Of a DNA stretch of 64,000 nucleotides, positions 36,423 through 46,032 are shown piece after piece. Both the position numbers and the translations under genes were made by a program. The notes beneath the pieces are model-generated. The model was not told the DNA's origin. It did not search any database and saw only the letters and a program-made list of their open reading frames with translations. Each line of letters starts with the position of its first letter. The stretch's first letter is position 1. The DNA comes from Winogradskyella sp. (lineage in GTDB: Bacteria > Bacteroidota > Bacteroidia > Flavobacteriales > Flavobacteriaceae): positions 664,294 to 728,293 of the forward strand of contig NZ_RHLG01000002.1 in assembly GCF_003712105.1 (NCBI RefSeq), written 5' to 3'.

Positions 36423-37063
36423 ATGCGTTTATCGAGCCAAGCTTTAAAATCGTAAAAATTTTGAGGAGCAACACCATGACCTACAGGGAATTCACTGTAA
36501 GTGTTTGCAATATCTAATCGGTCCAAGAATGGTTTAGTTTTTCTAGCCCAATCTACAGGAATGACTTGATCTACAGTTCCATGCGAACAGTAAATATCAA
36601 GATGGTTATAACTAGACTTTTCTAAATCATTTGGAATAATATCTTCATTGATATAACCACTTAATGCAACAATATTCTTCACTTTTTCAGGGTAGGTAAG
36701 TGCTACAGAATAACTTAGGATAGTACCTTGGCTAAATCCTAAAAGTGTAACATTATCAGGGTTTACAGGGTACGCGCCACAAGCATAATCTATAAAGTTA
36801 GCCAATAAATCTCTAGACAGAATCGCCTGTTCATTGTCGCTCCATTTACCTTGCTCAGCATCAAAATGAATAGCATACCACGCATTGCCGTAAGGTTGAA
36901 GTTGATAAGGTGCTTTTACAGAAATAATGAATAACTCATCTGGAAGCTCTGACTGAAAAGAAAACAAATCATTTTCGTCACTTCCATAGCCGTGACACAT
37001 TATTAGTAATGGTGCATTAGTGTTCAGCGTCGATGGACGCTTTATATAGTGGAGATGTGCCAT
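36419..37063 (-). CDS. Alpha/beta hydrolase, carboxylesterase/phospholipase type
   Basis: A 214-aa esterase of the small carboxylesterase family. The catalytic triad can be placed as S111 (GFSQG nucleophile elbow), D165 (HGTVDQVIP) and H196 (VGHGVAP). The oxyanion loop MCHGYGSDEND is near residue 24. There is no signal peptide. It is the last gene of the BatA operon, 3 bp after the preceding gene. The substrate is unknown. Confidence 0.88.
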   Translation of the reverse strand: MAHLHYIKRPSTLNTNAPLLIMCHGYGSDENDLFSFQSELPDELFIISVKAPYQLQPYGNAWYAIHFDAEQGKWSDNEQAILSRDLLANFIDYACGAYPVNPDNVTLLGFSQGTILSYSVALTYPEKVKNIVALSGYINEDIIPNDLEKSSYNHLDIYCSHGTVDQVIPVDWARKTKPFLDRLDIANTYSEFPVGHGVAPQNFYDFKAWLDKRI

Positions 37064-37066
37064 TGA

Positions 37067-37393
37067 TTATTTTAAATTTTTAAACCAGTCCTGAAAGTAA
37101 TCACCCAAATAAGGTAGTAATCTTGCTTCTCCTTTAAATGAGAAAACTAAGCAGTAAATCCAAGACGCAAAAGTTATAATCCATAAACCAGTGCCAACCC
37201 AAGTATTTACATATCGTTCACATAAATTTGAAAAAATAAGCATTAGTATAAGACCAAGCATTTGCCTTGCATGAAAAAAAATATAAGGATTTTTCTTTTC
37301 TAAATTCATCGTTATCGCAACCAATAAGCCGATAAAGGTTAAGTAACTTACAATGCCTAATGTTTTACCTTCTTTTGCAGCGTTTCGAGTCAT
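37067..37393 (-). CDS. Small membrane protein, DUF4870-like
   Basis: A 108-aa protein with three hydrophobic segments (about 14-31, 42-60, 70-88). The stretch NPYIFFHARQMLGL between the first two resembles DUF4870/Tic20-like proteins. Its start overlaps the preceding stop by one base (TGATG), showing translational coupling with the dihydroorotase-like gene. Confidence 0.7.
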   Translation of the reverse strand: MTRNAAKEGKTLGIVSYLTFIGLLVAITMNLEKKNPYIFFHARQMLGLILMLIFSNLCERYVNTWVGTGLWIITFASWIYCLVFSFKGEARLLPYLGDYFQDWFKNLK

Positions 37394-38649
37394 CAGTTCT
37401 TGATTACCAATTTATTATTAGAAGCTATGCCGTAAATTTTTCCTTTTAATTGATGACCCATAAAACAACTGTTGTTAGACTTTGAGAATATGCTTGTCTT
37501 AGAAAAGGTGTAGTTGACATCGGGATCAAAAAGCGTTAAGTCAGCTTTTTCTCCAATGTTTACAGTAGATTCATTAACACCAAATCTTGATTTACCACGA
37601 GTTAGTAATGCAACAGCTTTCTTAGTTGTGAATATGTTTTGTAGCGCTCCAAATGCAGATTCTAACCCAATAGTTCCGTATTCAGCATGATCAAATTCAA
37701 CTTTTTTGCGCTCTATGTCAATCGGGTTGTGGTCACTAGTAACCATATCTATTGTACCGTCTTTTAACCCATCGATAAGCGCTTCAGTATCCTTTTGGGT
37801 CCGTAAAGGTGGTAATACTTTATAGTTTGTATTAAAGTCATTTAGCGCATCATCAGTTAAGCATATGTTATGAATAGCAACTGAGCATGTTACATCAAGC
37901 TTTTTAGCTTTAGCTTCTCTAATTAATTCAACAGATTTTGCTGTACTGATTGTTGGTATATGAAGTTTTCCATCGGTATACTCAAGTAAAAATAAATCTC
38001 TCGCTACTTGAAGTTCTTCAGCTAAAGCAGGATTACCTTTTAAACCAAGCTTGGTACTATTGATATGCTCATTCATAACACCTAAGCCTGTAATTTTCGA
38101 TTCTTGAGGAAAGGACATTACTAAACCGTCAAAACTACTAGCGTATTGCAATGCTATTTTTAAAAGATTTGGGTTAGATATAGGTTTCTGATAATCGTAA
38201 AATGCAACGGCTCCAGCATTTTTCATGTCGTATAGCTCTGCTAAATCTATTCCTTTTGAGCTAACCGTCAAAGCACCAACCGGTTTAAGATTAACAGCAT
38301 GATTATTTGCTTTATTAATTACAAAGGCAATATCAGCATTGCTATCAATAACTGGGTTAGTGTTAGGGTTTAATGCAACATTTGTAAATCCTGAATTCGC
38401 AGCAGTGTCAAGTCCATTACTTATTGTTTCTCTGTCTTCGAAACCAGGTTCACCAAAAGATACAGAACTGTCAAACCAACCTGACGAAACATGAAGGTTA
38501 TCTAACTTATACTCTCGATACTTTTTAGGATTTGAAATGCGTTTTGAAATCTTAGTAATAACGCCGTTTTCTATTAAAATATCAACATTTTGATTATGGA
38601 AATCACTTTTAGAATCAACAATTGTAGCAGATTTTAGGAGTGCATTCAT
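37393..38649 (-). CDS. Dihydroorotase homologue lacking metal ligands (pseudo-enzyme)
   Basis: A 418-aa amidohydrolase-superfamily protein clearly of the dihydroorotase/allantoinase group (EPGFEDRETI; STAKSVELIREAK; TSDHNPIDIERK). The usual metal-binding HxH after the first strand is replaced: S62 and S64 stand for the two His, G66 for the substrate Arg. The HVST histidine is T233, and the NPHH-like histidine region reads SVAIHN. D306-H307-N survives. Metal chemistry therefore looks impossible, as in noncatalytic PyrC' proteins that scaffold aspartate transcarbamylase. It overlaps the BatA gene by 4 bp and the next gene by 1 bp. Not next to pyrB in this window. Confidence 0.85.
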   Translation of the reverse strand: MNALLKSATIVDSKSDFHNQNVDILIENGVITKISKRISNPKKYREYKLDNLHVSSGWFDSSVSFGEPGFEDRETISNGLDTAANSGFTNVALNPNTNPVIDSNADIAFVINKANNHAVNLKPVGALTVSSKGIDLAELYDMKNAGAVAFYDYQKPISNPNLLKIALQYASSFDGLVMSFPQESKITGLGVMNEHINSTKLGLKGNPALAEELQVARDLFLLEYTDGKLHIPTISTAKSVELIREAKAKKLDVTCSVAIHNICLTDDALNDFNTNYKVLPPLRTQKDTEALIDGLKDGTIDMVTSDHNPIDIERKKVEFDHAEYGTIGLESAFGALQNIFTTKKAVALLTRGKSRFGVNESTVNIGEKADLTLFDPDVNYTFSKTSIFSKSNNSCFMGHQLKGKIYGIASNNKLVIKN

Positions 38650-40568
38650 TTAAGATATTTTAAAATTAGCATTTCTATTATTAAAAAAGCTAGGGCAAAA
38701 ATAACAAACCATTTCCATAAGGCATTAATTCTTGCATTACTTTTTATAGTATCTATAGTAGAAATCAGATTTTGATTCAATGAGTAATTAACACTTTTCT
38801 CTATATTATGATAAATGAGCTTGCTTTCATTTCGCTGATAATTAAAACTTAATTGCGATAGTAATTCATTAGCATTCATCACGTTAACTATTCCATCCTT
38901 ATCAGGATATTCCCTAGTTTTAAGTGTCACTTTATTGCTAAAGGTTTGTTGTTGGGGTATTACAGTTTCTCCACCGTTTTCAAGATTAATAATCCTGTCT
39001 TGTGGTAGTTTAATATTGATGTCGATTGTATTCTCAGTCCCAATGCGGTAATAAAGATCCGGTAATGCTAGACTTTTCTTACCAATATTGTACAAAACAG
39101 GCACAATCAAAGGGGATTTTTTGAAATTGCTGTTACCTTCATTAATTGCTGCACTAAATAGATAGGAATTAGTGTTATTTACTAAAAACGGGTTACCATC
39201 TTCAAATCTCAGTATATAGTTAGAAGTGCTATTAAAGTTATAATATGAATTTACTTTTGGGTACTGAAAATTATTAACGCGGTTGTAGAAAGCATCTCTT
39301 AATATTGGATGATCGTAATTTATGGTTGTTACTTGTTTTGGGATAGCACTCTCTTGAACAATTCTGCTTAAATTTAGATTATTAAGTAGTTGATTGTAAG
39401 AGTTTAAATTAATGTTACTTGAAGGAATAATTATAATACTTACACCATCAGATTTTATTGTGTTTAAGGTATTTATTAATGCATTTGATATGTTTGTTAA
39501 CTCGTTTAATATTATTAAGTTTTGAGATTCAAAACGACTAAAATCTATTGCATTACTCTGAAATGAAGTATAATTAAATTCATCATCAGTATAGATGCGT
39601 TGAAGAAAATCATCTGAAGCCTCGTTTATACTCAATACATTAATCTTATCAGGAGCATTAATATTAAAATACAAGCTATTATCGTACTGAAGACCAGCAT
39701 CTTCAAGAGATAACTCACCCTTAAATATCGTATTTGAAGGAATTGTAAATGTGGTTTCGGCTTCCTTATCAATGTCTACAGCAGTTTTAGAATTTAATGT
39801 TTCGCCATCGTATAATGATACAGAAACATTAGTAATTGGCTCACCTTGTTGAGATAATTTAGCTGTTAATTCGATAGTTTCTGAATTGAACTTTGACGCA
39901 TAAACACTATCTATACTTATATTATTTCTATAAACAGCTTTTGGTTGCACTAAATGTAATGTAATACTACTGTCTATTGGAAACTCAAATTGTTCATCTT
40001 TTTGTTGAAAGTCAGACACCAAAACTAAATTCTTCACTGATGAGTTGTCCTTAGAGAAATATTGTTTTCCCTTTAAATAAGCTGAGTTATAAGATAGTTG
40101 ATTCGTTGAATGCTTCAAGCTAATTAAGTCGTTAGCAACAGATTTTATGGTCGTATTTCTAAACGTTTTATCATTTGTATAGATGGTAAGTTCGTCGTCA
40201 TCAGAATACGTATTGAGTATACCCTGTATTGATTCATTAAGCAAACTCCCGTTATTGCCCTTAGACTCCATACTAAAAGAGTTGTCTAAATAAATAACAG
40301 TCTCATTTTTAGCATTAAATGTATTAGAATTTGAAGTGAATGGCTGAGCAAAAGCAATAATTAAACAGGCAAAGAGTAATAATCTTGCAAGTAATGTTAA
40401 CCACCTTTTAATTTGCGAACTTTTACGAGTTTGTAGTTTTACATTTTTAAGAAACTTTACATTGGTAAAGGCAACTTTTTGAAATCGTCTTAATTGAAAC
40501 AGGTGAATAATAATAGGGATTAGCAGTAGGAGTAGTGCCCAGAGAATTTCAGGATGTTTAAACTGCAT
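38646..40568 (-). CDS. BatA-domain membrane protein
   Basis: A 640-aa inner-membrane protein. The N-terminal BatA (aerotolerance regulator) domain has two membrane segments (about 7-23 and 60-77, QLRRFQKVAFTNVKFLK between them), then a VWA-like periplasmic region starting VIYLDNSFSM (about 92-101; the MIDAS-like D-N-S-F-S is visible), and a last membrane helix near residue 620 (WFVIFALAFLIIEMLIL). Bat proteins are linked to stress tolerance in Bacteroidota. It begins a tight four-gene operon with the pseudo-dihydroorotase, a small membrane protein and an esterase. Confidence 0.88.
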   Translation of the reverse strand: MQFKHPEILWALLLLLIPIIIHLFQLRRFQKVAFTNVKFLKNVKLQTRKSSQIKRWLTLLARLLLFACLIIAFAQPFTSNSNTFNAKNETVIYLDNSFSMESKGNNGSLLNESIQGILNTYSDDDELTIYTNDKTFRNTTIKSVANDLISLKHSTNQLSYNSAYLKGKQYFSKDNSSVKNLVLVSDFQQKDEQFEFPIDSSITLHLVQPKAVYRNNISIDSVYASKFNSETIELTAKLSQQGEPITNVSVSLYDGETLNSKTAVDIDKEAETTFTIPSNTIFKGELSLEDAGLQYDNSLYFNINAPDKINVLSINEASDDFLQRIYTDDEFNYTSFQSNAIDFSRFESQNLIILNELTNISNALINTLNTIKSDGVSIIIIPSSNINLNSYNQLLNNLNLSRIVQESAIPKQVTTINYDHPILRDAFYNRVNNFQYPKVNSYYNFNSTSNYILRFEDGNPFLVNNTNSYLFSAAINEGNSNFKKSPLIVPVLYNIGKKSLALPDLYYRIGTENTIDINIKLPQDRIINLENGGETVIPQQQTFSNKVTLKTREYPDKDGIVNVMNANELLSQLSFNYQRNESKLIYHNIEKSVNYSLNQNLISTIDTIKSNARINALWKWFVIFALAFLIIEMLILKYLK

Positions 40569-40679
40569 TCGGTATTATTATCAATTACTAATTGGTCTCA
40601 AATATAGGAATTGACAAACAACTAAAGTTAATGTTAAGTATATTTTAATAAACCTTGTCTGTTCGAGCATCGTCGAGAA

Positions 40680-41687
40680 CTAACAAAAGAAGAAATAGTC
40701 TTTAACCGCTTCCATTTTCAAACTAGAAAAATAAGTTCTTATTTTTTCTTGCTCTAATTCATTTGCAACAGTAACTATAGTTTGAGGATTAGGAATATCA
40801 TTTAAATCTTCAAAAGGTTGTAATTCAACACCATATATAGATTTTCCAATTTTGTTTTTGTTGTCACAAATCCAATGAAATTTCACATTTTTTTCTACCA
40901 AAGACTTAGCAATTGTCTTTCCTTTAAAGCCTGCACCCCAAACAGTTAATGGCCGAGAAGGATTATGATCTAGTTTCAGAAAATAATGAAGCTTAATATC
41001 TAAAAAGTAATTTTGGGCATAATGCTCATGAGTACGAGATGTTCTTGTGCTATAATCGCGCCAAAGATGCAAAAGTTGGTCGTTAGGAATACATGTATAC
41101 CCAAACTCATAAAACCGAAACGTAAGATCGTAATCTTCAGGATATCTATTTGGGTTAAATGCACCGCAAGCTATTAAATCGTCGCGGTGAATCATCCAAC
41201 AAGGTGATGCTATAACACATTCTTTATATATTTCTGAATAGTTACTACCATCTTTAGTGAGTTGATTTAACCAAGCTTCGTACTTAGCATAACCATCACT
41301 TATACCAGTTTCACTGAAGTATTTTACAAAACCTGTGGCTATATGCTTTTTGCCATGTTCTAAAAGTTGATTGACCATAACAGAAAGCTTGTTATCAGTC
41401 ATAATATCATCACTATCCATTCGAGTAATGAGCTCACCAATACTGTGCTTAAATGCCTTGCGTAACGCCGTAATAATACCACTTTGATCATTTTTAAGTA
41501 GTTTAATGCGTTTGTCTATTGATGCATATTTCTGAATAATCTCATATGAGCTATCGGTAGAGTTATCATCTACAATAACTAATTCCCAATTGCTGTATGT
41601 CTGCCTTTGTATTGAATCTATGCAATCTTCAATATAAAGTTCAACATTTTTAAATGGCGTAAGTATGCTGACTAAAGGGTTTTGCAT
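40680..41687 (-). CDS. Glycosyltransferase family 2 with C-terminal Rossmann-like domain
   Basis: A 335-aa cytosolic enzyme if started at 41687 (MQNPLVSILTPFKN), the family N-terminus; the frame opens 25 codons earlier. The GT-A fold shows DDNSTD near residue 40 and the metal-binding RMDSDD near 89. From about residue 245 a second domain begins, TVWGAGFKGKTIAKSL, resembling a nucleotide-binding Rossmann segment, with CDNKNKIGKSIYG after it. Such fusions are uncommon in simple GT2 proteins. Acceptor and donor are unknown; the gene stands alone between a BatA operon and an M61 gene. Confidence 0.85.
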   Translation of the reverse strand: MQNPLVSILTPFKNVELYIEDCIDSIQRQTYSNWELVIVDDNSTDSSYEIIQKYASIDKRIKLLKNDQSGIITALRKAFKHSIGELITRMDSDDIMTDNKLSVMVNQLLEHGKKHIATGFVKYFSETGISDGYAKYEAWLNQLTKDGSNYSEIYKECVIASPCWMIHRDDLIACGAFNPNRYPEDYDLTFRFYEFGYTCIPNDQLLHLWRDYSTRTSRTHEHYAQNYFLDIKLHYFLKLDHNPSRPLTVWGAGFKGKTIAKSLVEKNVKFHWICDNKNKIGKSIYGVELQPFEDLNDIPNPQTIVTVANELEQEKIRTYFSSLKMEAVKDYFFFC

Positions 41688-41746
41688 AGCACGAATATAA
41701 ACTAGAATTTTAACAATTCCTTTAGTTAATCTCATGTAACAAATAC

Positions 41747-41754
41747 TAGTTTTG
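41747..41754 (+). promoter_or_regulatory. Putative promoter of M61 gene, -7 TAGTTTTG
   Basis: Exact TAnnTTTG match 28 bp before the M61 start; no clear -33 box. Confidence 0.45.
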
Positions 41755-41782
41755 ACCGACAAGTAAAAAAATTTTATTTAAA

Positions 41783-43669
41783 ATGAGATATAGCAAATTC
41801 CTTCCATTATTAGCATTAATAATAGTTTCTTGTGGTTCAGCAAAACCAAAAGTTGACGATTCTGCAGTTAATAATCCTATTGAAACCGCTTTAAATTTAA
41901 CGGAAATAGACAATGACAGAGTTCCAGTGACTATAAACCCTGGTCGTTTTAATGTTGAAACAGTAACTTATAGATTGCCTAGAGTTGTTCAAGGTACGTA
42001 CTCGGTAGCTGATTATGGCCGATATGTTGAAGATTTAAAAGCTTTAGATTATGATGGTAATGAACTTACAGTTGCTAATGTTGATACAAATACATGGTCC
42101 ATTGCAGACGCAACCAAACTTGATAAAATAACATATTATGTAAATGACACATTTGATACTGAAAAGCAAGGCGGAATAGGCGGAGAAGATATCTTCTCGC
42201 CAGCAGGTACAAATATTGAAGAAGATAATTTTGTGCTAAACCTTCATGGGTTTATTGGGTATTTTGATAATCTTAAAAATAACCAATATACTCTTAGTGT
42301 TACTTCTCCTAAAGACTTTATAAGGACTTCTGCATTAGAGGTTAAAAGTGAGGCAAATACTGATGTTAGCACGACAGTTACTAATTATTTTGCAACACGG
42401 TATTTTGATATCACCGATAACCCTATGATGTTTGGAAAGCTTGATGTAGAAGAGTTTATGGTAGGAGACATTAAAATTGTATTAAGTGTATACTCTCCAA
42501 ATAAAACACATACAGCTGCAAGTTTAAAGCAGACTATGTTTGAGATGATGGAAGCTCAAAAAGCATATCTAGGAGATATAAACAGTACGGCTAGATATGA
42601 TATCTATTTATACTTATCAGATGGCTCAGATGATGCTCCAAAAGGTTTTGGTGCTTTAGAACACCATACATCTACTGTTGTAGTTTTACCAGAAGCTTCT
42701 TCGCCAGAAGGTCTTGCTAAGTCAATGGTCGATGTGGTTGCTCATGAGTTTTTCCATATTGTATCACCGCTTTCAGTGCATTCTGAAGATGTACATTATT
42801 TTGATTATGATCAGCCTACATTTTCAAAGCACCTATGGATGTACGAAGGTGTTACAGAGTATTTCGCTCAACATTTTCAGGTTTATAAAGATTTAGTAGA
42901 ACCAAACAAATTCTACAATGTAGTTCAAGGGAAAATCAATTTTGCAAAGAATTATAAAGACGATATGAGTTTTACTATGATGAGTGAAAATATCCTTGAG
43001 TCTCCATACAAAGAAAACTATATTAATGTTTACCAAAAAGGTGCATTAATTGGAATGTGTATTGATATATTAATGCGAAAAGAAAGTAATGGAACACGCA
43101 GTATGTTATCATTAATGAAAGAATTATCTGCTAAGTATGGTAAAAACAAACCATTTGAAGATGATTCTATTATTGCCGAAATAACACAAATGACTTACCC
43201 AAGTATTGGAGAATTCTTAAAGACTCATGTTGAAGGTAATGTACCAATTAACTACGATGATTTCTTTAAAATGGTAGGTTTGGTAAATGCTGAGACTGAA
43301 GTAGAAACCAATTACATATTTGCTGGTGGGCAAAATATTATTTTTAGCGGAGCACCAGACAAAGGTATTTTCTTTACAGATGTGGCATTAAAAAATTCAT
43401 TCTGGAAATCTCAAGGCATCCAAGCAAATGATATTATTAAAACTGTTAATGGTAAAGAATTGACATTGCAAAATGCACAAGAAGTAGTTACAGGAATGTT
43501 CTCATGGCAAGAAGGTCAAGATATAGAATTAGAATTAGAGCGTGATGGCAAACCAGTTCAATTAAAAGCTAAATTAGAAAAAGCATATGCTAAGGGTACT
43601 GGATTAACAGAAGATGAAACTGCTACTCAAGAGCAAATAGATTTACGCAATGCTTGGTTAAAGGGCTAA
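41783..43669 (+). CDS. M61 family glycyl aminopeptidase-like lipoprotein
   Basis: A 628-aa lipoprotein (lipobox IVSC, Cys17) of the M61 zinc peptidase family. The HExxH motif is H321-E-F-F-H325 (VVAHEFFHIVSPL) with the downstream Glu in MYEGVTEYFAQH. A PDZ-like domain follows (about 525-600: GIQANDIIKTVNGKEL). It should face the periplasm and digest peptides with small N-terminal residues. It is a single gene ending at a bidirectional terminator. Confidence 0.9.
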   Translation: MRYSKFLPLLALIIVSCGSAKPKVDDSAVNNPIETALNLTEIDNDRVPVTINPGRFNVETVTYRLPRVVQGTYSVADYGRYVEDLKALDYDGNELTVANVDTNTWSIADATKLDKITYYVNDTFDTEKQGGIGGEDIFSPAGTNIEEDNFVLNLHGFIGYFDNLKNNQYTLSVTSPKDFIRTSALEVKSEANTDVSTTVTNYFATRYFDITDNPMMFGKLDVEEFMVGDIKIVLSVYSPNKTHTAASLKQTMFEMMEAQKAYLGDINSTARYDIYLYLSDGSDDAPKGFGALEHHTSTVVVLPEASSPEGLAKSMVDVVAHEFFHIVSPLSVHSEDVHYFDYDQPTFSKHLWMYEGVTEYFAQHFQVYKDLVEPNKFYNVVQGKINFAKNYKDDMSFTMMSENILESPYKENYINVYQKGALIGMCIDILMRKESNGTRSMLSLMKELSAKYGKNKPFEDDSIIAEITQMTYPSIGEFLKTHVEGNVPINYDDFFKMVGLVNAETEVETNYIFAGGQNIIFSGAPDKGIFFTDVALKNSFWKSQGIQANDIIKTVNGKELTLQNAQEVVTGMFSWQEGQDIELELERDGKPVQLKAKLEKAYAKGTGLTEDETATQEQIDLRNAWLKG

Positions 43670-43688
43670 AATAAAACTATGCAGATAT

Positions 43689-43720
43689 AAAAAAGGCTTC
43701 CAAACTGGAAGCCTTTTTTA
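43689..43720. terminator. Bidirectional terminator
   Basis: Stem AAAAAGGCTTCC / GGAAGCCTTTTT with a short loop of AAACT type, between convergent genes ending at 43669 and 43721. Confidence 0.88.
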
Positions 43721-45211
43721 TTAATATTTTGCAGCCTTTCCGTTAGCTGAAGCATTTTTTATAAATGCTCTTAAGTCATCATTAGCCTTTATTAAATCTT
43801 CATTTCGTAAATACATCATATGTCCGCTTCGATAACCTTTAAAATACATTCGGTCTTTTAGTTTTCCGCTTGGATCAATTTGCCATTGATTGTATTTTGC
43901 CTGAAAGTAAGTGGTTGCACCATCATAATAACCAGATTGTGTTAACACCTTTAAATAAGGGTTTTGTGCCATGGCTTGACGCAAATTTTCTCTGACGTTA
44001 TCATTAGACCTGTCCCAATTACCAACATTTCCAAAGACATTGTATTTTAAATCTGTTTTAAAATCCAATTCATTCATGATGTAATAATTAATTGCAGGTG
44101 TAAATGAATGTAACCATGATGTTAATTCTGCACTATAATCTGGGCTTGTACCAGTTTCTACTTTATCTATTCCTAAATATCTGCTATCTAATCTACCAAT
44201 TGTTTGTCCAGTTTTATCTCTTAAAAGTTCTTTCCAGAAGAATCGATTAGGGACATCAAGATTTTGTTTTAGAATAATATCCTCAGATAAACCAGAATAG
44301 TAACTCATTTTCTTGGCAATTGCTTTGCGTTCAGCACCCGATATAAAACCGCCTTTTGCTATTGCTGGCATGAGCTCATTTATGGCAAAGTTTTCAGCTT
44401 CTGGTAAAATATCTAGTAAATCTTTACTTTGGAGTTCATTAGGTAGCATTTTATGATACCAGGCTGCAGCTGTGTAATAAGGTAAATTTAAGCTTGATGA
44501 TACTGGGCCACCAACACGCAATACTTTATAATCTGCAGGTGAAACCATTATGACTCCATTTAAGTACATCCATTGGTTGTTTTGTAGCTCTAATGATAAT
44601 CCCATAACTCTTGTACCACCATAACTTTCGCCAATAATATATTTAGGAGATTCCCAGCGGTTGTTTCGTGTTACAAAAGTATTTATCCAACTGGCGAGGT
44701 ATTTTACATCTGCATTAATACCAAAGAACGTCTTGTCATCTTCATACTTTCCGTTTTTAAGCATCACCTTACGAGAATAACCTGTATTTACTGGATTCAC
44801 AAACACAATATCCGCAACATCTAATATTGAATTAGGATTACTTTTTACGCCATAAGGCTGAATAGGGTAGCCTTCGTCATCTACATTCAATACTTTAGGG
44901 CCAGTGTAAGCAATGTGCATCCAAACCGATGCAGAACCTGGACCTCCGTTAAACGAAATAATTAATGGCCGCTTATTACCTTTGCTATCATTTGTGCGTT
45001 TGTAGTAGGTGTAATACAATGCTGCCATAACTTCACCGTCTTTATTCCAGACAGGTTGAAATCCAGTCATAGCTTTGTAATTAACTGTTTTACCTTTTAT
45101 CGTTGTAGAATGGGTTGTTGTATGAACCGTATCTATTAGAACTTCAAGGTTTTGAGCTTGAGTAAATAAACCGAAAAATAGAGTAGTAGCAAGAAATATT
45201 TTAAATCGCAT
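43721..45211 (-). CDS. S10 family serine carboxypeptidase-like protein
   Basis: A 496-aa secreted peptidase: signal peptide MRFKIFLATTLFFGLFTQAQ from the start at 45211 (the frame opens seven codons earlier). The S10 hallmarks are the oxyanion segment SFNGGPGSASVW, the nucleophile S196 in IIGESYGG, a C-terminal Asp in SGYYDGATTYF, and the catalytic His in YRSGHMMYLR. It is the last gene of the lptD-ridA-TIGR02757-S10 operon, 30 bp after TIGR02757. Predicted periplasmic carboxypeptidase. Confidence 0.9.
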   Translation of the reverse strand: MRFKIFLATTLFFGLFTQAQNLEVLIDTVHTTTHSTTIKGKTVNYKAMTGFQPVWNKDGEVMAALYYTYYKRTNDSKGNKRPLIISFNGGPGSASVWMHIAYTGPKVLNVDDEGYPIQPYGVKSNPNSILDVADIVFVNPVNTGYSRKVMLKNGKYEDDKTFFGINADVKYLASWINTFVTRNNRWESPKYIIGESYGGTRVMGLSLELQNNQWMYLNGVIMVSPADYKVLRVGGPVSSSLNLPYYTAAAWYHKMLPNELQSKDLLDILPEAENFAINELMPAIAKGGFISGAERKAIAKKMSYYSGLSEDIILKQNLDVPNRFFWKELLRDKTGQTIGRLDSRYLGIDKVETGTSPDYSAELTSWLHSFTPAINYYIMNELDFKTDLKYNVFGNVGNWDRSNDNVRENLRQAMAQNPYLKVLTQSGYYDGATTYFQAKYNQWQIDPSGKLKDRMYFKGYRSGHMMYLRNEDLIKANDDLRAFIKNASANGKAAKY

Positions 45212-45241
45212 AGGGTTATATTTTATATGCAATAAAAATAA

Positions 45242-46012
45242 CTAAAACCCTTCAAAAACCCCTAAACCAAAAAGTGCAAAATCATATTTCACTGGGTCAT
45301 TAATGTCAAGTTTTCTGAGGTTTGTATCCAACTCCATTAAGGCTTTAGCGTCATTTTGCTTACGTTTTAACAAGCCTAGCTTACGAGCAACATTGCCAGA
45401 ATGCACATCTAATGGGCAACTGAGTTGAGATGGGGAAAGACGTTTCCAAATACCGAAATCGACACCATGATTATCATTCCTCACCATCCAACGTAAAAAC
45501 ATATTAATGCGTTTTGCAGCAGAGTTTTTTAATGGATCACTAATGTGTTTTTTTGACCGTTCAAGATGTTCAATCTCAAAAAAAAGTGCTTTAAACTTAT
45601 GAATAGCATATTGTAGCGAATCCTTTTCTGCATAATTTGAAAATATTGATTCTAGCCCATCGTGACTGTTGTATATATGTTTTAAACTTGTAATAAACTG
45701 AATAAAATCATTGCCATTAAAGGTGCGGTGAACAAAAGGTAGTAGCTTTTCTAAGTCAGTATCTTGGTGCTGCATTATAAATTCGTACGGAGAATTGTCA
45801 AGATAATCTACGATACGTTTAGCATTTGTGATAATGCTTTTACGATTACCCCAGGCAATTGTAGCAGTTAAAAACCCTATAATTTCAATATCCTCTTTTT
45901 TTGAAAACAAATGAGGTATCTGAATTGGGTCACTATCAATAAAGTTTGGATTGTTGTATAGCTCAACTTTACTATCCAAAAAGTCTTTAAGTTCTGCTTT
46001 TTTGAGTTTCAC
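45242..46012 (-). CDS. TIGR02757 (DUF2400) family protein
   Basis: A 256-aa protein matching the TIGR02757 pattern: the segment FLTATIAWGNRKSIITNAKRIV, the central VHRTFNGNDFIQFI, and the C-terminal LSCPLDVHSGNVARKLGLLKRKQNDAKALMELDTNLR (cited in parts). The latter resembles the helix-hairpin-helix/aspartate region of DNA glycosylases (LDVHSGN compared with VDTH), so a nucleic-acid role is plausible but unproven. It is 20 bp after ridA and 30 bp before the S10 gene. Confidence 0.87.
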   Translation of the reverse strand: MKLKKAELKDFLDSKVELYNNPNFIDSDPIQIPHLFSKKEDIEIIGFLTATIAWGNRKSIITNAKRIVDYLDNSPYEFIMQHQDTDLEKLLPFVHRTFNGNDFIQFITSLKHIYNSHDGLESIFSNYAEKDSLQYAIHKFKALFFEIEHLERSKKHISDPLKNSAAKRINMFLRWMVRNDNHGVDFGIWKRLSPSQLSCPLDVHSGNVARKLGLLKRKQNDAKALMELDTNLRKLDINDPVKYDFALFGLGVFEGF

Positions 46013-46032
46013 CCAATAATGAAGATTTAGTT

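Noticed and set aside
40640..40679. Possible terminator with GTTCGAGC...GAGAAC
   Set aside because: The arms pair only at the outer four bases, with no stable stem or T-run.
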